Source: Mucilaginibacter gossypii
Lineage (GTDB): Bacteria; Bacteroidota; Bacteroidia; Sphingobacteriales; Sphingobacteriaceae
Assembly (NCBI RefSeq): GCF_900100945.1
Contig: NZ_FNCG01000002.1
Coordinates: 124,001-188,000 of the forward strand
DNA length: 64,000 bases
Direction of reading: 5' to 3'
Below the pieces are notes generated by a model, which worked only from the letters and a program-made list of their open reading frames with translations, made no database searches and was not told where the DNA came from. Shown one piece after another: positions 16,240-25,340 of this stretch (position 1 is its first letter; the number at the start of each line of letters is the position of its first letter). The position numbers and the translations under genes were made by a program.

Positions 16240-16376
16240 TTTTGTTGGGATTACACTGATTGATTTATGATTTCACCGATTTTTACCGTTGATGATTCTT
16301 GATTATGTTGACACCCGATTTTTCTGATTTGACGAACATTCTATTAATCTTAAAATCCTGTAAATCCTGATTCTGG
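16240..16376. repeat. Dispersed intergenic element (AATCCT...GATTCTGG family)
   Basis: The 397-bp gap between lolD and sucC holds no gene. Its right part, AATCTTAAAATCCTGTAAATCC at 16346 onward, aligns with similar half-elements at 19870-19899, 25341-25372 and 52702-52730. The left part has loosely complementary GATTTAT and GATTTC words. The remaining 200 bp before sucC should contain its promoter and leader, but no clear -7 box was identified. Confidence 0.5.
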
Positions 16377-16606
16377 CAAAGAGCTGTATGAGATGATTTA
16401 AGCAGGCTCTCAACTGAAAACAAATTGTACCATTTTTTCTTTGCGGCGTTGCGCCTTAGTTTGCTTAATATTCAATTCCCTATGTTTCTTGTACTTTGTA
16501 TCCTTTGTAAATACAATGTTATTTACCCCGATAAGGGCAAATAAACTGAAACAAGGTGTTTACCGTTTCAAACAAAATTGTAGCTTTACCGCAAATTCTT
16601 CAAAAC

Positions 16607-17800
16607 ATGAATATTCACGAATATCAGGGTAAAGCTATATTAAAAAGCTATGGCGTTAGAGTTCAGGAAGGCATTGTAGCCGATACTGTTGAGCAGGCTG
16701 TTGAGGCTGCCCAAAAATTGAAAGAAGACCTGGGCTCAAGCTGGGTAGTGATCAAAGCACAGATCCACGCAGGTGGCCGTGGTAAAGGCGGCGGCGTTAA
16801 GCTTGCCAAAAACATCGACCAGGTAAAAGAACATACCGGCAATATTTTAGGTATGCAATTGGTAACTCCGCAAACTGGTCCTGAAGGTAAAAAAGTTAAG
16901 AAAGTTTTAGTTGCACAGGATGTTTACTATCCGGGCGAAAGTGAAACCAAAGAGTTTTACATGAGCGTATTGCTTGACCGCGCCCGTGGCCGCAACATTA
17001 TTATGTACAGCACCGAAGGCGGTATGGATATTGAGGAAGTTGCACACTCAACCCCTGAGCTTATATTTAAAGAAGAGATTGACCCTAAAGTTGGTTTACA
17101 GGGCTTCCAGACCCGTAAAATAGCCTTTAACCTTGGCCTTGAAGGCGAAGCATTTAAAGACATGACCAAATTCATTGCTGCTTTATACAAAGCCTATGAA
17201 GGTACCGACTCATCGCAATTTGAAATTAACCCGGTTTTAAAAACCTCTGATAATAAAATTTTAGCTGTTGACGCTAAGGTAAACCTTGACGATAACGCGC
17301 TTTACCGTCATCCGGATTACGCTGCAATGCGTGATACCGATGAGGAAGATCCAACCGAGGTTGAAGCCAGCAAATCAAACCTTAACTATGTTAAGCTTGA
17401 TGGTAACGTAGGCTGTATGGTTAATGGCGCCGGCTTAGCTATGGCTACTATGGACATCATTAAAATTGCCGGGGGCGAGCCTGCCAACTTCCTTGACGTA
17501 GGCGGTACGGCCAACGCGCAAACTGTAAAAGCTGGTTTCAATATCATCCTTTCAGATCCTAACGTAAAAGCCATTCTGATCAACATCTTCGGTGGTATTG
17601 TTCGCTGCGACCGTGTTGCGCAAGGTGTAATTGATGCTTACAAAGAGATCGGTAATATCCCGGTGCCAATTATTGTTCGTTTACAGGGCACAAACGCTGC
17701 CGAAGCAAAAGAACTGATCGATAACTCAGGTTTGAAAGTTTACTCGGCAATATTGCTGAAAGAAGCTGCCGATCGTGTTAAAGAAGTTTTGGCGCTTTAA
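16607..17800 (+). CDS. sucC: Succinyl-CoA synthetase, beta subunit (ADP-forming)
   Basis: The ATG at 16607 gives the standard 397-residue protein beginning [17 protein letters not shown]. The longer frame from 16556 adds a non-conserved extension. ATP-grasp features are visible ([25 protein letters not shown]), followed by the C-terminal ligase CoA domain with [14 protein letters not shown]. With SucD it interconverts succinyl-CoA and succinate with substrate-level phosphorylation in the TCA cycle. sucD is not adjacent, which is common in Bacteroidota. A strong terminator follows. Confidence 0.97.
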   Translation: MNIHEYQGKAILKSYGVRVQEGIVADTVEQAVEAAQKLKEDLGSSWVVIKAQIHAGGRGKGGGVKLAKNIDQVKEHTGNILGMQLVTPQTGPEGKKVKKVLVAQDVYYPGESETKEFYMSVLLDRARGRNIIMYSTEGGMDIEEVAHSTPELIFKEEIDPKVGLQGFQTRKIAFNLGLEGEAFKDMTKFIAALYKAYEGTDSSQFEINPVLKTSDNKILAVDAKVNLDDNALYRHPDYAAMRDTDEEDPTEVEASKSNLNYVKLDGNVGCMVNGAGLAMATMDIIKIAGGEPANFLDVGGTANAQTVKAGFNIILSDPNVKAILINIFGGIVRCDRVAQGVIDAYKEIGNIPVPIIVRLQGTNAAEAKELIDNSGLKVYSAILLKEAADRVKEVLAL

Positions 17801-17854
17801 TTCTTTTTAGAGATAAGAGGCTGATGATTAGAGATTAATTGCCAGCCTGTAGAT

Positions 17855-17897
17855 AAAAAAGGAGGCTATATCACATTGATACGGCCTCCTTTTTTTA
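17855..17897. terminator. Bidirectional intrinsic terminator
   Basis: AAAAAAGGAGGC pairs with GCCTCCTTTTTT around a 17-nt loop, with a run of eight T on the plus side and A on the other. It lies between the converging sucC and PH-domain genes and can end transcription from both. Confidence 0.9.
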
Positions 17898-17922
17898 TAA
17901 GGGTACCATGTCCCCTAAAAGA

Positions 17923-18636
17923 CTATAAGTCACTCAAGAGGTCAAGTTTTTTGGCGTTATATTCTTCCTGCGAAATAAGGCCATTATCAAACAGGGTTTT
18001 TAGTTTTTTTAGTTTTTCGGTAAGCTCATCAGGCTTTGGTGATGCAGGCGGAGGTGTTTCCTGTACAACAGGAGCAGGGACAGCAACTAGTGCAGGCGGC
18101 GTTGCAGGTGCGGCAGGTGCTGTGTACCCATTTTGTTGAGAAAAGGGTTGCGGAGATGCCGGTGCTACAAAAGCGCGGGCAGGCGAATTTTCCAGCTGGA
18201 TAGCACCTGATTCGGCACGTTTTTGTTCCAGGTCGCGCTGACGGCGGGCTTCACGCTCAACTTCCTTACGTTCCTGGGCATACTGGTATAATTTACGGCC
18301 CTGAACTTTAGGCAGGTAATCAACAGCCATTTCGGCGCCACCGGTGGTTTTTACGCTGAAAATGGAGCCGATAATTTCTTCCTTGGTATATACGTCAACG
18401 ATATCTTTCCAAACAAAATCAACAAACTTGATAGATAGCCCCAGGTTGGCCGGGGTAAAAAACAATACACGTTTGTTGGTAATAGCTATACAATCAGGAA
18501 AAAGGTTTACCAGCGGCTTTTTCTGAACGGCAATGTAGATAACCTCTTCGCCTGAAGAAAGCAGATCCACAAGGCGTGAATAAACCTTTTCAACTGTTTT
18601 AGGGTCCTGTTCCTCGTTTAAAAATTTCTCAATCAT
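17923..18636 (-). CDS. Bacterial PH-domain protein with C-terminal SHOCT motif
   Basis: The preferred start (MIEKFLNEEQDP, 18636) gives 237 residues. Residues about 10-115 form a PH-like domain with the typical IAITNKRVLFF strand. A charged helix (ERKEVEREARRQRDLEQKR) and a Pro/Ala-rich linker (about 150-200) follow, and a SHOCT motif closes the protein (LKKLKTLFDNGLISQEEYNAKKLDLL). SHOCT segments occur at the ends of many short bacterial proteins and are thought to mediate oligomerisation. There is no signal peptide or membrane segment. The specific function is unknown. Confidence 0.85.
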   Translation of the reverse strand: MIEKFLNEEQDPKTVEKVYSRLVDLLSSGEEVIYIAVQKKPLVNLFPDCIAITNKRVLFFTPANLGLSIKFVDFVWKDIVDVYTKEEIIGSIFSVKTTGGAEMAVDYLPKVQGRKLYQYAQERKEVEREARRQRDLEQKRAESGAIQLENSPARAFVAPASPQPFSQQNGYTAPAAPATPPALVAVPAPVVQETPPPASPKPDELTEKLKKLKTLFDNGLISQEEYNAKKLDLLSDL

Positions 18637-18684
18637 ATTTTTAGCATTTATGATGCGCGCAAAAATAACAATTATACCTGTTAA

Positions 18685-18745
18685 AGAGTCAAGAATCAAA
18701 TGTTAAGAATCAAGTTTTCCTGAAACGTTATTCCTGACGTCTTGA
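18685..18745. repeat. AAGAATCAAG/CTTGATTCTC inverted words
   Basis: Between two minus-strand genes the words AAGAATCAAA and AAGAATCAAG are followed after about 35 bp by CTTGATTCTC, allowing a short stem. They are of the same type as the repeat at 8096-8276. Confidence 0.4.
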
Positions 18746-18758
18746 TTCTCAAATGGTA

Positions 18759-19745
18759 TTAAGCAATCAACAAATTACATCCGCGGATGTCTGACTGGTC
18801 AAACCGGCCCAATACTTCAAAAGAGCCATCAGGGTAAATCCTGCCCAAATCCTGCGTAGCAATAAACGCGCAGGAATTGATATTGGCCAGGTCAATAACG
18901 CTGATGCCGCCTGTTTTACCAGTTTGTAACGTACTGAGCGGATCGTTAGTATCCCGGATGATGATCTTCATCCATGGCGGGCAATTGAAAATGCCGTCGC
19001 CTTTGGAGTAAGCTTGTGACAGCAGCTCCGTCATTCCATATTCCGAGTGGATCTGCTTTACACCAAAGCCTTTGCCTAAAATGGCGTGCAGCTCCTCGCG
19101 AATCATTTCCTTACGGCGGCCTTTCATCCCGCCGGTTTCCATTACAACAAGCTCGGGAAAGTTGACCTGGTGGTTTTCAATAAAATCGAGAAGGCCGAAA
19201 GTTACGCCAATTAAAAGCGTAGGTTTCGCGGCATCCTGCTGTTTTTTAAGTTGATGAAACAGCTCGTCATGATTGTACAAAAAGAAACCGCTATCCGGAT
19301 GATTTGATTGTTTAATGAGATCATCAACCATGTAAATGAGGGATGAACCTTCGCGCTCCAGGTAGGACGGGAGCAGAGCCAGTACAGTAAAATCCCTGAT
19401 ATCACCATAAAAAATATTGAAGGCACGCCGAAAGCTTTCCTCATACCAGGTTTTATCGGTAACCCGGTGACTGCTGGTGATCATCCCAGTAGTACCTGAA
19501 CTCGTAAAGGTTACCTCAACGGGCGCATCGGTACTTAATATAGTATGTGACTTAAAAAACTCAATAGGTAAAAATGGGATCTGGCTGTAAGATGTAATTG
19601 ATGATGGATCAATTTTCAATCCTTCAATAAACTGGCTGTAAACCGGGTTATGCTGTGCCTGGTAGTTGAAAACCTGCAAGGCAGCGTCGTTAAATTGCTC
19701 TTCGGTGCTGATAGAAAATATTTCCTGTTTACCTGGTTTGTCCAT
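18759..19745 (-). CDS. LuxE-like acyl-protein synthetase/acyltransferase
   Basis: The ATG start at 19745 (MDKPGKQEIFS) gives 328 residues; an in-frame TTG three codons earlier is less likely. The protein resembles the LuxE family of the adenylate-forming superfamily, with VTFTSSGTTG as the AMP/ATP-binding P-loop-like motif (about residues 80-89), VMETGGMKGRR, and HSEYGMTELLSQAY as the second nucleotide motif. Family members activate fatty acids for transfer to a protein thiol. In Bacteroidota this single-gene form is usually near cell-wall or lipid genes, but here the neighbours are unrelated. The substrate is unknown. Confidence 0.8.
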   Translation of the reverse strand: MDKPGKQEIFSISTEEQFNDAALQVFNYQAQHNPVYSQFIEGLKIDPSSITSYSQIPFLPIEFFKSHTILSTDAPVEVTFTSSGTTGMITSSHRVTDKTWYEESFRRAFNIFYGDIRDFTVLALLPSYLEREGSSLIYMVDDLIKQSNHPDSGFFLYNHDELFHQLKKQQDAAKPTLLIGVTFGLLDFIENHQVNFPELVVMETGGMKGRRKEMIREELHAILGKGFGVKQIHSEYGMTELLSQAYSKGDGIFNCPPWMKIIIRDTNDPLSTLQTGKTGGISVIDLANINSCAFIATQDLGRIYPDGSFEVLGRFDQSDIRGCNLLIA

Positions 19746-19763
19746 TGAGGGCAAAGATAAGGA

Positions 19764-19798
19764 AATGTGCAGATGTGCGGATTTCAGATGTGCAGATT
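19764..19798. repeat. ATGTGCAGATTTCAG-type iterated words
   Basis: Short iterations of ATGTGCGGATTTCAGATGTGCAG lie upstream of the LuxE-like start. They match the larger array at 24669-24835. Confidence 0.4.
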
Positions 19799-19899
19799 AT
19801 CTGAACCGGGATTAACCCGATTTTTGGGATCAACGGATTTGCTTTCAAACTATTTATTGGCATCCGGGTAATCCTTAAATCCTATAAATCCCGGTTCAG
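19799..19899. repeat. 101-bp palindromic element with CTGAACCGGGATT termini
   Basis: CTGAACCGGGATT near 19800-19812 and AATCCCGGTTCAG at 19887-19899 are perfect 13-bp inverted repeats bounding a non-coding segment. The right half (AATCCTTAAATCCTATAAATC at 19870 onward) aligns with half-elements elsewhere in the window. This is the most complete copy of that family here. Confidence 0.65.
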
Positions 19900-19903
19900 A
19901 AAC

Positions 19904-19949
19904 TCCGCAAGTTTCGGGTTGAAACGCTTTGTTTATCGCGCGAACTTTG
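19904..19949 (+). promoter_or_regulatory. Promoter with Ada-type element, DUF1203 gene
   Basis: TCCGCAAGTTTCGGGTTG at 19904-19921 matches the element of the ada-like promoters at 15 of 18 positions. It is followed after exactly 20 bp by GAACTTTG (19942-19949), which differs from TAnnTTTG at one base. The start codon at 19971 follows 21 bp later, the same leader length as for the oxygenase gene. Confidence 0.55.
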
Positions 19950-19970
19950 ATCTATCTAAAAACAATAATC

Positions 19971-20450
19971 ATGAACACATTTAAAATTGTACCGCTATCA
20001 AAATCATTCGCCAAAAAAATAAGGACAACCATGACCGACGATTTTGGAGGCGAAGTGGTTGAACAACTGGCTACCGGGCTTGGGCCATGCCGGGTTTCAC
20101 TTAAACCCTTTGACCGTAATGTTGATAAACGCCTGTTGCTAAAGCACTCGCCTTTTGAAATCGAAAATGCCTATAACCAGCCGGGACCTATTTTTATTCA
20201 CGCTGAAGATGTGGAGGAGTACAGCGATATTTATCGTTTCCCGCCGGAGATTAAGGCTAATAAAAAGAGTTTCCCGTTGTCGCTCATAGGTTACAGCAAA
20301 GCGCAGCAAATGGTTTTAACCCGGCTTGTTGGTGATGCCGATGTTGATGAACTGATCAGCGAAATATTTGCCGAAAATGACAATGTTGAATATTTGCATG
20401 CCAGAAATGCCCAGGCATGTTGTTTTATATGCAAAATTGAGCGTGTTTGA
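19971..20450 (+). CDS. DUF1203 family protein
   Basis: The start at 19971 (MNTFKIVPLSKSFAKKIR) gives 159 residues. Family features are the N-terminal FKIVPLS, GPCRVSLKPF, GPIFIHAEDVE and the C-terminal block LHARNAQACCFICKIER, which contains a Cys-Cys-x2-Cys cluster. No biochemical function is established for DUF1203. Its promoter carries the same 18-bp element as the ada-like locus 16 kb away, suggesting it belongs to the same stress regulon. It stands alone, followed by an AT-rich gap. Confidence 0.88.
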   Translation: MNTFKIVPLSKSFAKKIRTTMTDDFGGEVVEQLATGLGPCRVSLKPFDRNVDKRLLLKHSPFEIENAYNQPGPIFIHAEDVEEYSDIYRFPPEIKANKKSFPLSLIGYSKAQQMVLTRLVGDADVDELISEIFAENDNVEYLHARNAQACCFICKIERV

Positions 20451-20543
20451 CGTTCCTATTACATAAAATTAAAAAACAAGTACGTGTTTTGGGGGTTAGT
20501 TAAATATTGAATATATAATTAATAATATTAATCATCTATCCCC

Positions 20544-21221
20544 ATGAAAACATTAAAATTCTTGAGACTCCCGGTTTTGTTAGGTCTCTTTTTTGTAATG
20601 ATATCGGCAAAACCGGCCGATGACAGCAAGCAGACAGAACGCATCCATAATTCGTCAAATGTGTTGAAAGAGTTTGCCAAGATGAAGGAAAGCATCCCGC
20701 ATCAGCTATTGGAAGAATACGAAGGCATTGTTATCATTCCCAAACTCATCAATGCCGGATTTGGCATTGGCGGTAAACGTGGTAAAGGCGTAGCCATGGT
20801 GAAACTGGATAATGGCAAATGGAGTGATCCGGTATTTGTTACCTTAACAGGCGGTAGCTTTGGCTTACAAATCGGCGTACAATCCGTTGATCTGGTGCTG
20901 GTGTTCCGCCATAAAGGTGTATTAACCAAAGTCAAGAATGGCGATTTTACTATCGGTGGCGATATTTCTGCAGCAGCCGGCCCTGTTGGCCGCAGTTCGA
21001 CTGCAAGTACCGATTATAAGCTGCAGGCCGAGGTTTACTCATACTCACGCAGCCGTGGTTTGTTTGCCGGGATAACCATCAATGGCTCAAACCTGGGCAT
21101 CGATAAGGATTCAAACGCTGCTTATTATGGAGCCAAAGCCACCTCGCAGGATATTTTTGCGCAGGCAAGCAGCAATACCGAGGCGGTTAAAACATTAAAA
21201 GAAACATTGGCCGCGTTTTAA
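20544..21221 (+). CDS. SYLF/Ysc84-domain protein, exported
   Basis: The 225-residue protein has an N-terminal hydrophobic signal (residues 8-23). The rest is a SYLF (Ysc84) domain: IPHQLLEEYEGIVIIPKLINAGFGIGGKRGKGVAM, then DPVFVTLTGGSFGLQIGVQSVDLVLVF and a C-terminal GLFAGITINGSNLGID. The fold binds phospholipids in eukaryotic members; bacterial exported forms are of unknown function. A strong terminator follows directly. Confidence 0.88.
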   Translation: MKTLKFLRLPVLLGLFFVMISAKPADDSKQTERIHNSSNVLKEFAKMKESIPHQLLEEYEGIVIIPKLINAGFGIGGKRGKGVAMVKLDNGKWSDPVFVTLTGGSFGLQIGVQSVDLVLVFRHKGVLTKVKNGDFTIGGDISAAAGPVGRSSTASTDYKLQAEVYSYSRSRGLFAGITINGSNLGIDKDSNAAYYGAKATSQDIFAQASSNTEAVKTLKETLAAF

Positions 21222-21240
21222 AAACAATGCGCTGATAAAC

Positions 21241-21276
21241 AAAAATACCCGGCTAAATTCCGGGTATTTTTGTTTT
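21241..21276 (+). terminator. Intrinsic terminator after the SYLF gene
   Basis: AATACCCGG (21244-21252) pairs with CCGGGTATT (21260-21268), followed by TTTGTTTT. The A-run on the left makes it usable from both directions, for the converging membrane protein gene as well. Confidence 0.85.
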
Positions 21277-21613
21277 AATGCTTTTGAAATGCCCGTTTAA
21301 GCAGTAGTCCGGACAGTGCCGACATCCCACCCACTAAGCCTCCTAAAATGCCCGTTACAGCTAATATATAACCCCAGCCAGGCAGATGAAATAAGTGGGC
21401 TATCCTTGTAGCCATGATATGATCATTGGGTATGCTTTTAAAGAGAGCCAGTACTATCCATACCATCAAAACCGCTATAAAGGCTTGCCAAAAAGAACTT
21501 TTTGCTGTTGTGCCAATAAAAAGGGCCGTTAAAAATGATATGACTGCGACTATCCACCAGGGTAAAAAATATCCGCTGGCAAATGAAAGTATAAGTATGA
21601 TGAAGAACAACAT
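21275..21613 (-). CDS. Small integral membrane protein
   Basis: The 112-residue protein has about four hydrophobic segments: residues 2-16, 18-37, 43-60 and 80-103, the last Gly-rich (LAVTGILGGLVGGMSALSGLLL). No family name can be given. It starts 7 bp after the penicillin acylase gene ends and is probably co-transcribed with it. Confidence 0.7.
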   Translation of the reverse strand: MLFFIILILSFASGYFLPWWIVAVISFLTALFIGTTAKSSFWQAFIAVLMVWIVLALFKSIPNDHIMATRIAHLFHLPGWGYILAVTGILGGLVGGMSALSGLLLKRAFQKH

Positions 21614-21620
21614 GGTGTTA

Positions 21621-24056
21621 TTATTTACCGGTTAATGTATAAGTTGATTTAATGCGTGGTGACTGTTCACTTACCGATTGCATGAAGAGCAGTTCTTTTA
21701 ACTTTCCCTCGTTCCAGGTTTTGAACATATCATTATAGAAAAAACTGCCGGGATTACCTGATTCGCCGCCGGGAAAAATACCGTAACCTTTTACTTTGGG
21801 ACCCATTTGCACCACCATACGCCATGATGGGCCATGCCCGTCATGAAGGGCATTAACTGTTGATGCTGTGCCACCCGATTCAAAATTACCCGAACCAAAA
21901 GCCGGTTGACGTGAAAGGCTCGCTATCTCCATTCTTTTAAATTTACCCCATTGCCAGTTTGCTCCGGGTTTACCACATCTGTCGGTAATTTCCTTTACCG
22001 CAGCTGCAAAAGCTTTATTAACGATATCTGCTGCGGTTTCCTTTGCTGGTGTGCGGATGTCATCAAACCATTTGGAAGTTGGCTCATTAAGCAGTAGCTT
22101 TTCTGTGCGATCTACAGAAGGGAAATTGTTTTGCAGGGTTTTATCTGCAAAATCATCCCCCCACACAGCATTGTACAATTGCGACCACCAATTGGTAAAC
22201 ACAGTAGCACCTATTGAATTCGGTGCGAAATTTTTGTCCCACATATTGATTTGATCATAAGCGCTAAGTTGTGTAGCATTAAGTTTAGTTGGGTCGATAT
22301 ATTTAAGCATGGTTGGTAAAATGTTCTGTGCCCGGATACTGTATACATCTGTTTGGAGTTTACGCATACTATCAACGGTGGCATTAGTCATAACGGCAAG
22401 TCTGTCATTAATGCGTTTACCGCGTTCATAGGGCGCAAATGACCAATTGATATAATAAGGATAAGAAGGATCTGTTGATGATTGATTGGCCGAGCTTACA
22501 AACCCACGAGCCGGATTTTTAATGGTGGGGTCCTGCCCAAATGGTACCCAGCCATGCCAGTCGTCAGCCGGGTCGGTTCCATCTAAAATAAATTTCCCCT
22601 GGTCTTTGTATTTAAGCGGGTATTTACCGTTTGGGGTTATGGCGATATCGTCTTTACTGGCAAAAACAAAATTTGAAGCAGGGGCGCTGAAAAAGGTAAG
22701 CGCCTTGCGGTAATCGTCATAGTTTTTGCCTGTATTAAGCAGGTACATAGCCATCAGTTCATTGGATTGTTCGTGTGCTATCCACCTTAAAGAGTGTCCA
22801 ACCGGAACAAAATCAGGGCCATCGGCTTTTTGAGCATTGTTTTGATACACAACCGGGCCATGGTGCGTATAAACTACTGTATCATAAACCGGTTTTTGAC
22901 CAAGTACTTCAATTTTTTCAACACGGCGGGTAGTTTTATTCCATTTGTTGTTGTACCAGTATTCCTCCATTTTGGTATCCCTGAATTTTTCCTGGTACCA
23001 GTCCAATACGTCGGCATCAACATTGGTAATACCCCAGCTAATGTTATTGTTAAAACCTAAAATAACACAGGGCGCACCTGGTAGTGATACACCATAAACA
23101 TTCATACCCGGCGCCGAAAGCTGTACCTGGTACCAGATAGAAGGTAGTGTGAGGTTAAGATGCGGGTCATTAGCTAAAATAGGATACCCGCTTGCTGTTT
23201 TACTGCCCGCTACCGCCCAGTTATTGCTGCCGATACCTTCAACACGGGGTTTAGTATTTGTACTATCTGCCATGCCGGCTAAAAAATTAGCGGATGGTTT
23301 GGGAATGGGCAATGTTTTAAAATAATCCCATTTTGTGCCTGTAGGTATGATAGGATCTTCGTGCATAGGATAATCGGGAAAAAGATCATTTGTAGAGGCC
23401 GGGCCAAATTTGCGCAGAATATTGGTCATTGCAAATTCGTTTGAGCCGCCGGCCAATGTTTCCGACATCAGCTTAAGCAAAAAGGCGCAGTTGATAGGTT
23501 TCCAGTCTTCGGGGGCATAGTTAAGCAGTTTAAACTCTATGGGGTAACTCCTCGGGCTTAGCTGATGGATATAACTGTTGATGCCATCGGTATACGCCAG
23601 GATCATGTTGCGCTCTACTGGATCGGCCATCATTGCCTTTATTGTTTTTTCGGCGCCGTAAACCATTCCCATGCGGCGGTGATAGCGATCAATATCCAGC
23701 ACTTTGGGGCCAATAACTTCAGCCAGCCTGCCTGCTGCCTGCCGGGTTTGGATATCCATTTGCCAAAGGCGGTCGGTTGCGGTCATGTATCCCTGGGCAA
23801 AGTACAGGTCGTGCTCGTTCTGTGCGAAAATGTGCGGGATATGATTCTCATCAAATTTAATGGTAACCTTATCCTGTAAGCCATTCAGTTTCAGGTTGAG
23901 TGCTGGCAAAATGTGCTTGCTTTCGGCATTTTGCCAAAAGCCATCGGCCGGGCTCAGGAATTTTCCTAATGGTGGAACGAGGCTTATTTTAGTTTGCAGT
24001 GCCCAAATGAGCAGTAATGTGAAAAAGATAGATATGAATGCTTTGGTAAATTTCAT
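21621..24056 (-). CDS. Penicillin acylase family amidohydrolase (S45)
   Basis: The start at 24056 (MKFTKAFISIFF) gives 811 residues with a signal or anchor segment. The family architecture is clear: alpha-chain part (FDENHIPHIFAQNEHDLYFAQGYMTATDRLWQMD), then the autocatalytic cleavage site GIGSNNW, whose Ser (residue 277) becomes the N-terminal nucleophile of the beta chain, and the beta-chain blocks DPHLNLTLPSIWYQ and GAPCVILGFNNNISWGITN. Members hydrolyse acyl amides, including penicillin G or acyl-homoserine lactones. The substrate here is unknown; quorum-signal degradation is possible. The neighbouring genes do not narrow it. Confidence 0.93.
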   Translation of the reverse strand: MKFTKAFISIFFTLLLIWALQTKISLVPPLGKFLSPADGFWQNAESKHILPALNLKLNGLQDKVTIKFDENHIPHIFAQNEHDLYFAQGYMTATDRLWQMDIQTRQAAGRLAEVIGPKVLDIDRYHRRMGMVYGAEKTIKAMMADPVERNMILAYTDGINSYIHQLSPRSYPIEFKLLNYAPEDWKPINCAFLLKLMSETLAGGSNEFAMTNILRKFGPASTNDLFPDYPMHEDPIIPTGTKWDYFKTLPIPKPSANFLAGMADSTNTKPRVEGIGSNNWAVAGSKTASGYPILANDPHLNLTLPSIWYQVQLSAPGMNVYGVSLPGAPCVILGFNNNISWGITNVDADVLDWYQEKFRDTKMEEYWYNNKWNKTTRRVEKIEVLGQKPVYDTVVYTHHGPVVYQNNAQKADGPDFVPVGHSLRWIAHEQSNELMAMYLLNTGKNYDDYRKALTFFSAPASNFVFASKDDIAITPNGKYPLKYKDQGKFILDGTDPADDWHGWVPFGQDPTIKNPARGFVSSANQSSTDPSYPYYINWSFAPYERGKRINDRLAVMTNATVDSMRKLQTDVYSIRAQNILPTMLKYIDPTKLNATQLSAYDQINMWDKNFAPNSIGATVFTNWWSQLYNAVWGDDFADKTLQNNFPSVDRTEKLLLNEPTSKWFDDIRTPAKETAADIVNKAFAAAVKEITDRCGKPGANWQWGKFKRMEIASLSRQPAFGSGNFESGGTASTVNALHDGHGPSWRMVVQMGPKVKGYGIFPGGESGNPGSFFYNDMFKTWNEGKLKELLFMQSVSEQSPRIKSTYTLTGK

Positions 24057-24089
24057 TGCTTGGATGATGATGCCCCTAAAGTTAACCAT

Positions 24090-24668
24090 TTAGGCTGCAT
24101 ATTCAAGTCTTGGCTTACGCTTGCGGTAATGTTTTTTAGGTTTGGGAGTTTGAAGTGAGTCTGTCTTAGGTTGTTTCTTTTCCCGGCGAAAATCCCAGGG
24201 TGGGGTAGGGTTGGCATCCTGCCATAAACCAAGTTTATCTTCGCGGGCCTGTTGTTCCAGAGCAGCCAGTTCGGTGTTTTTGGAATAGGCTTTATACTGC
24301 CAGGCGTAGCCGTTTTTTACCAGCGCATAATTTACATTAGTGCCATCGATAAGTACCACCTGCGCAACAGTACGGCCATAGCGATCATGCTCGTTGCCAA
24401 TTAATTTTACCTCTTTACCAAAACACAGATCGGAAGTGAATTTTTTAGCTGCTTGCCCGAACGCCTGCGATTTTTCAGGGCAGTCAATTTCGGCAAGCCT
24501 TACGGCAATCTGCTGGTTATCGCCGGTAAGCAAACCCAAAGTATCACCATCTTTTATCTTCACAACTTTATAAACACTGGCATCTGGTTGTTTGGTATTA
24601 TTGGGATTACAACCGGCAATTATAATTAATGCAAGGACGAGGAGGGCAGAGTACTTTTTAAATATCAT
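24090..24668 (-). CDS. Thermonuclease-like (SNase domain) lipoprotein
   Basis: The 192-residue protein has a lipoprotein signal with IIAGC (Cys19). The staphylococcal nuclease fold follows: VVKIKDGDTLGLL, VRLAEIDCPE (with the catalytic Arg and Glu positions), DRYGRTVAQV (third catalytic Arg region) and NGYAWQYKAYS. It would degrade DNA or RNA at the cell surface or periplasm, with Ca2+ bound by the Asp residues. The Lys/Arg-rich C-terminus (PKPKKHYRKRKPR) may bind nucleic acid. It is the first gene of a short run with the acylase and the small membrane protein. Confidence 0.92.
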   Translation of the reverse strand: MIFKKYSALLVLALIIIAGCNPNNTKQPDASVYKVVKIKDGDTLGLLTGDNQQIAVRLAEIDCPEKSQAFGQAAKKFTSDLCFGKEVKLIGNEHDRYGRTVAQVVLIDGTNVNYALVKNGYAWQYKAYSKNTELAALEQQAREDKLGLWQDANPTPPWDFRREKKQPKTDSLQTPKPKKHYRKRKPRLEYAA

Positions 24669-24835
24669 ATATTAATGTGCGGATTTTGGATGAATTTATA
24701 GATGTGCTGATTTCAAATGCGCAAATATGCAGATGAATTTATTGATGTGCAGATTTCAGATGTGCAGATAGATTTGATGAGCTTATCTAACAGATAATCT
24801 GCGCATTCAAAATTTGCATATTTGCGCATCTGAAA
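24669..24835. repeat. Iterated ATGTGCAGATTTCAGATG array
   Basis: The spacer is built of degenerate repeats of ATGTGCAGATTTCAGATG with some inverted copies at its right end (ATCTGCGCATTC, TTGCGCATCTGAAAT), so it can fold. There is no ORF. The same words occur at 19764-19798. Confidence 0.6.
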
Positions 24836-25186
24836 TTATTTCGCATGCAGGCTCAACGCATTTCCGTCGGGATCCTTAACCGTGGCAAAGCGGCCCCATG
24901 GGGTTGTGTCAACATTGCCTACTTCAAGGCCTTTGGCTTTAAGGTCTGCTATATCTTTATCCAGGTCGTCGGTTTTAATTACAAGGCCGCGTACACTACC
25001 CGCCGGCATTTCCGCGAACCAGTTTACGAGGGTGATGGAAACAGGCGAGCCCGGAAATGCCATCTGGATCCAGGTTTGTTTTTCAAAGTTAGCTTCAACT
25101 AATATTTCAAAACCAATTTTTAGGTAGAACGCTTTGGCTGCCTGCTGGTCGGTTACGGGGATGGAGATAATTTCAATTGCTTTCAT
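24836..25186 (-). CDS. VOC (glyoxalase/bleomycin-resistance) superfamily protein
   Basis: The 116-residue protein has the paired beta-alpha-beta-beta-beta units of the VOC fold: ISIPVTDQQAAKAFYLKIGFEILVEANF and GLVIKTDDLDKDIADLKAKGLEV followed by DPDGNALSLH. Metal-ligand positions (His/Glu) are only partly conserved, so a specific reaction cannot be assigned. It is preceded by a repeat-rich spacer and seems to be a single gene. Confidence 0.88.
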   Translation of the reverse strand: MKAIEIISIPVTDQQAAKAFYLKIGFEILVEANFEKQTWIQMAFPGSPVSITLVNWFAEMPAGSVRGLVIKTDDLDKDIADLKAKGLEVGNVDTTPWGRFATVKDPDGNALSLHAK

Positions 25187-25340
25187 ATATTTAGCTTTGT
25201 TTGATGCTAACGGGTTGGCTTAGCCCTGCATTGATTTTCAAATTTATCTTTTAAAATACACAATTGAAACAAATTAACATCGGCACCATGTCGATGTATG
25301 TGTATCGAATCCGACGGGGGCACTGTAATAAAGTCCTTTC

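Noticed and set aside
24669-24835. CRISPR-like array in the repeat-rich spacer
   Set aside because: The repeats are contiguous, degenerate and 12-20 bp long, with no unique spacers of regular length and no cas genes.
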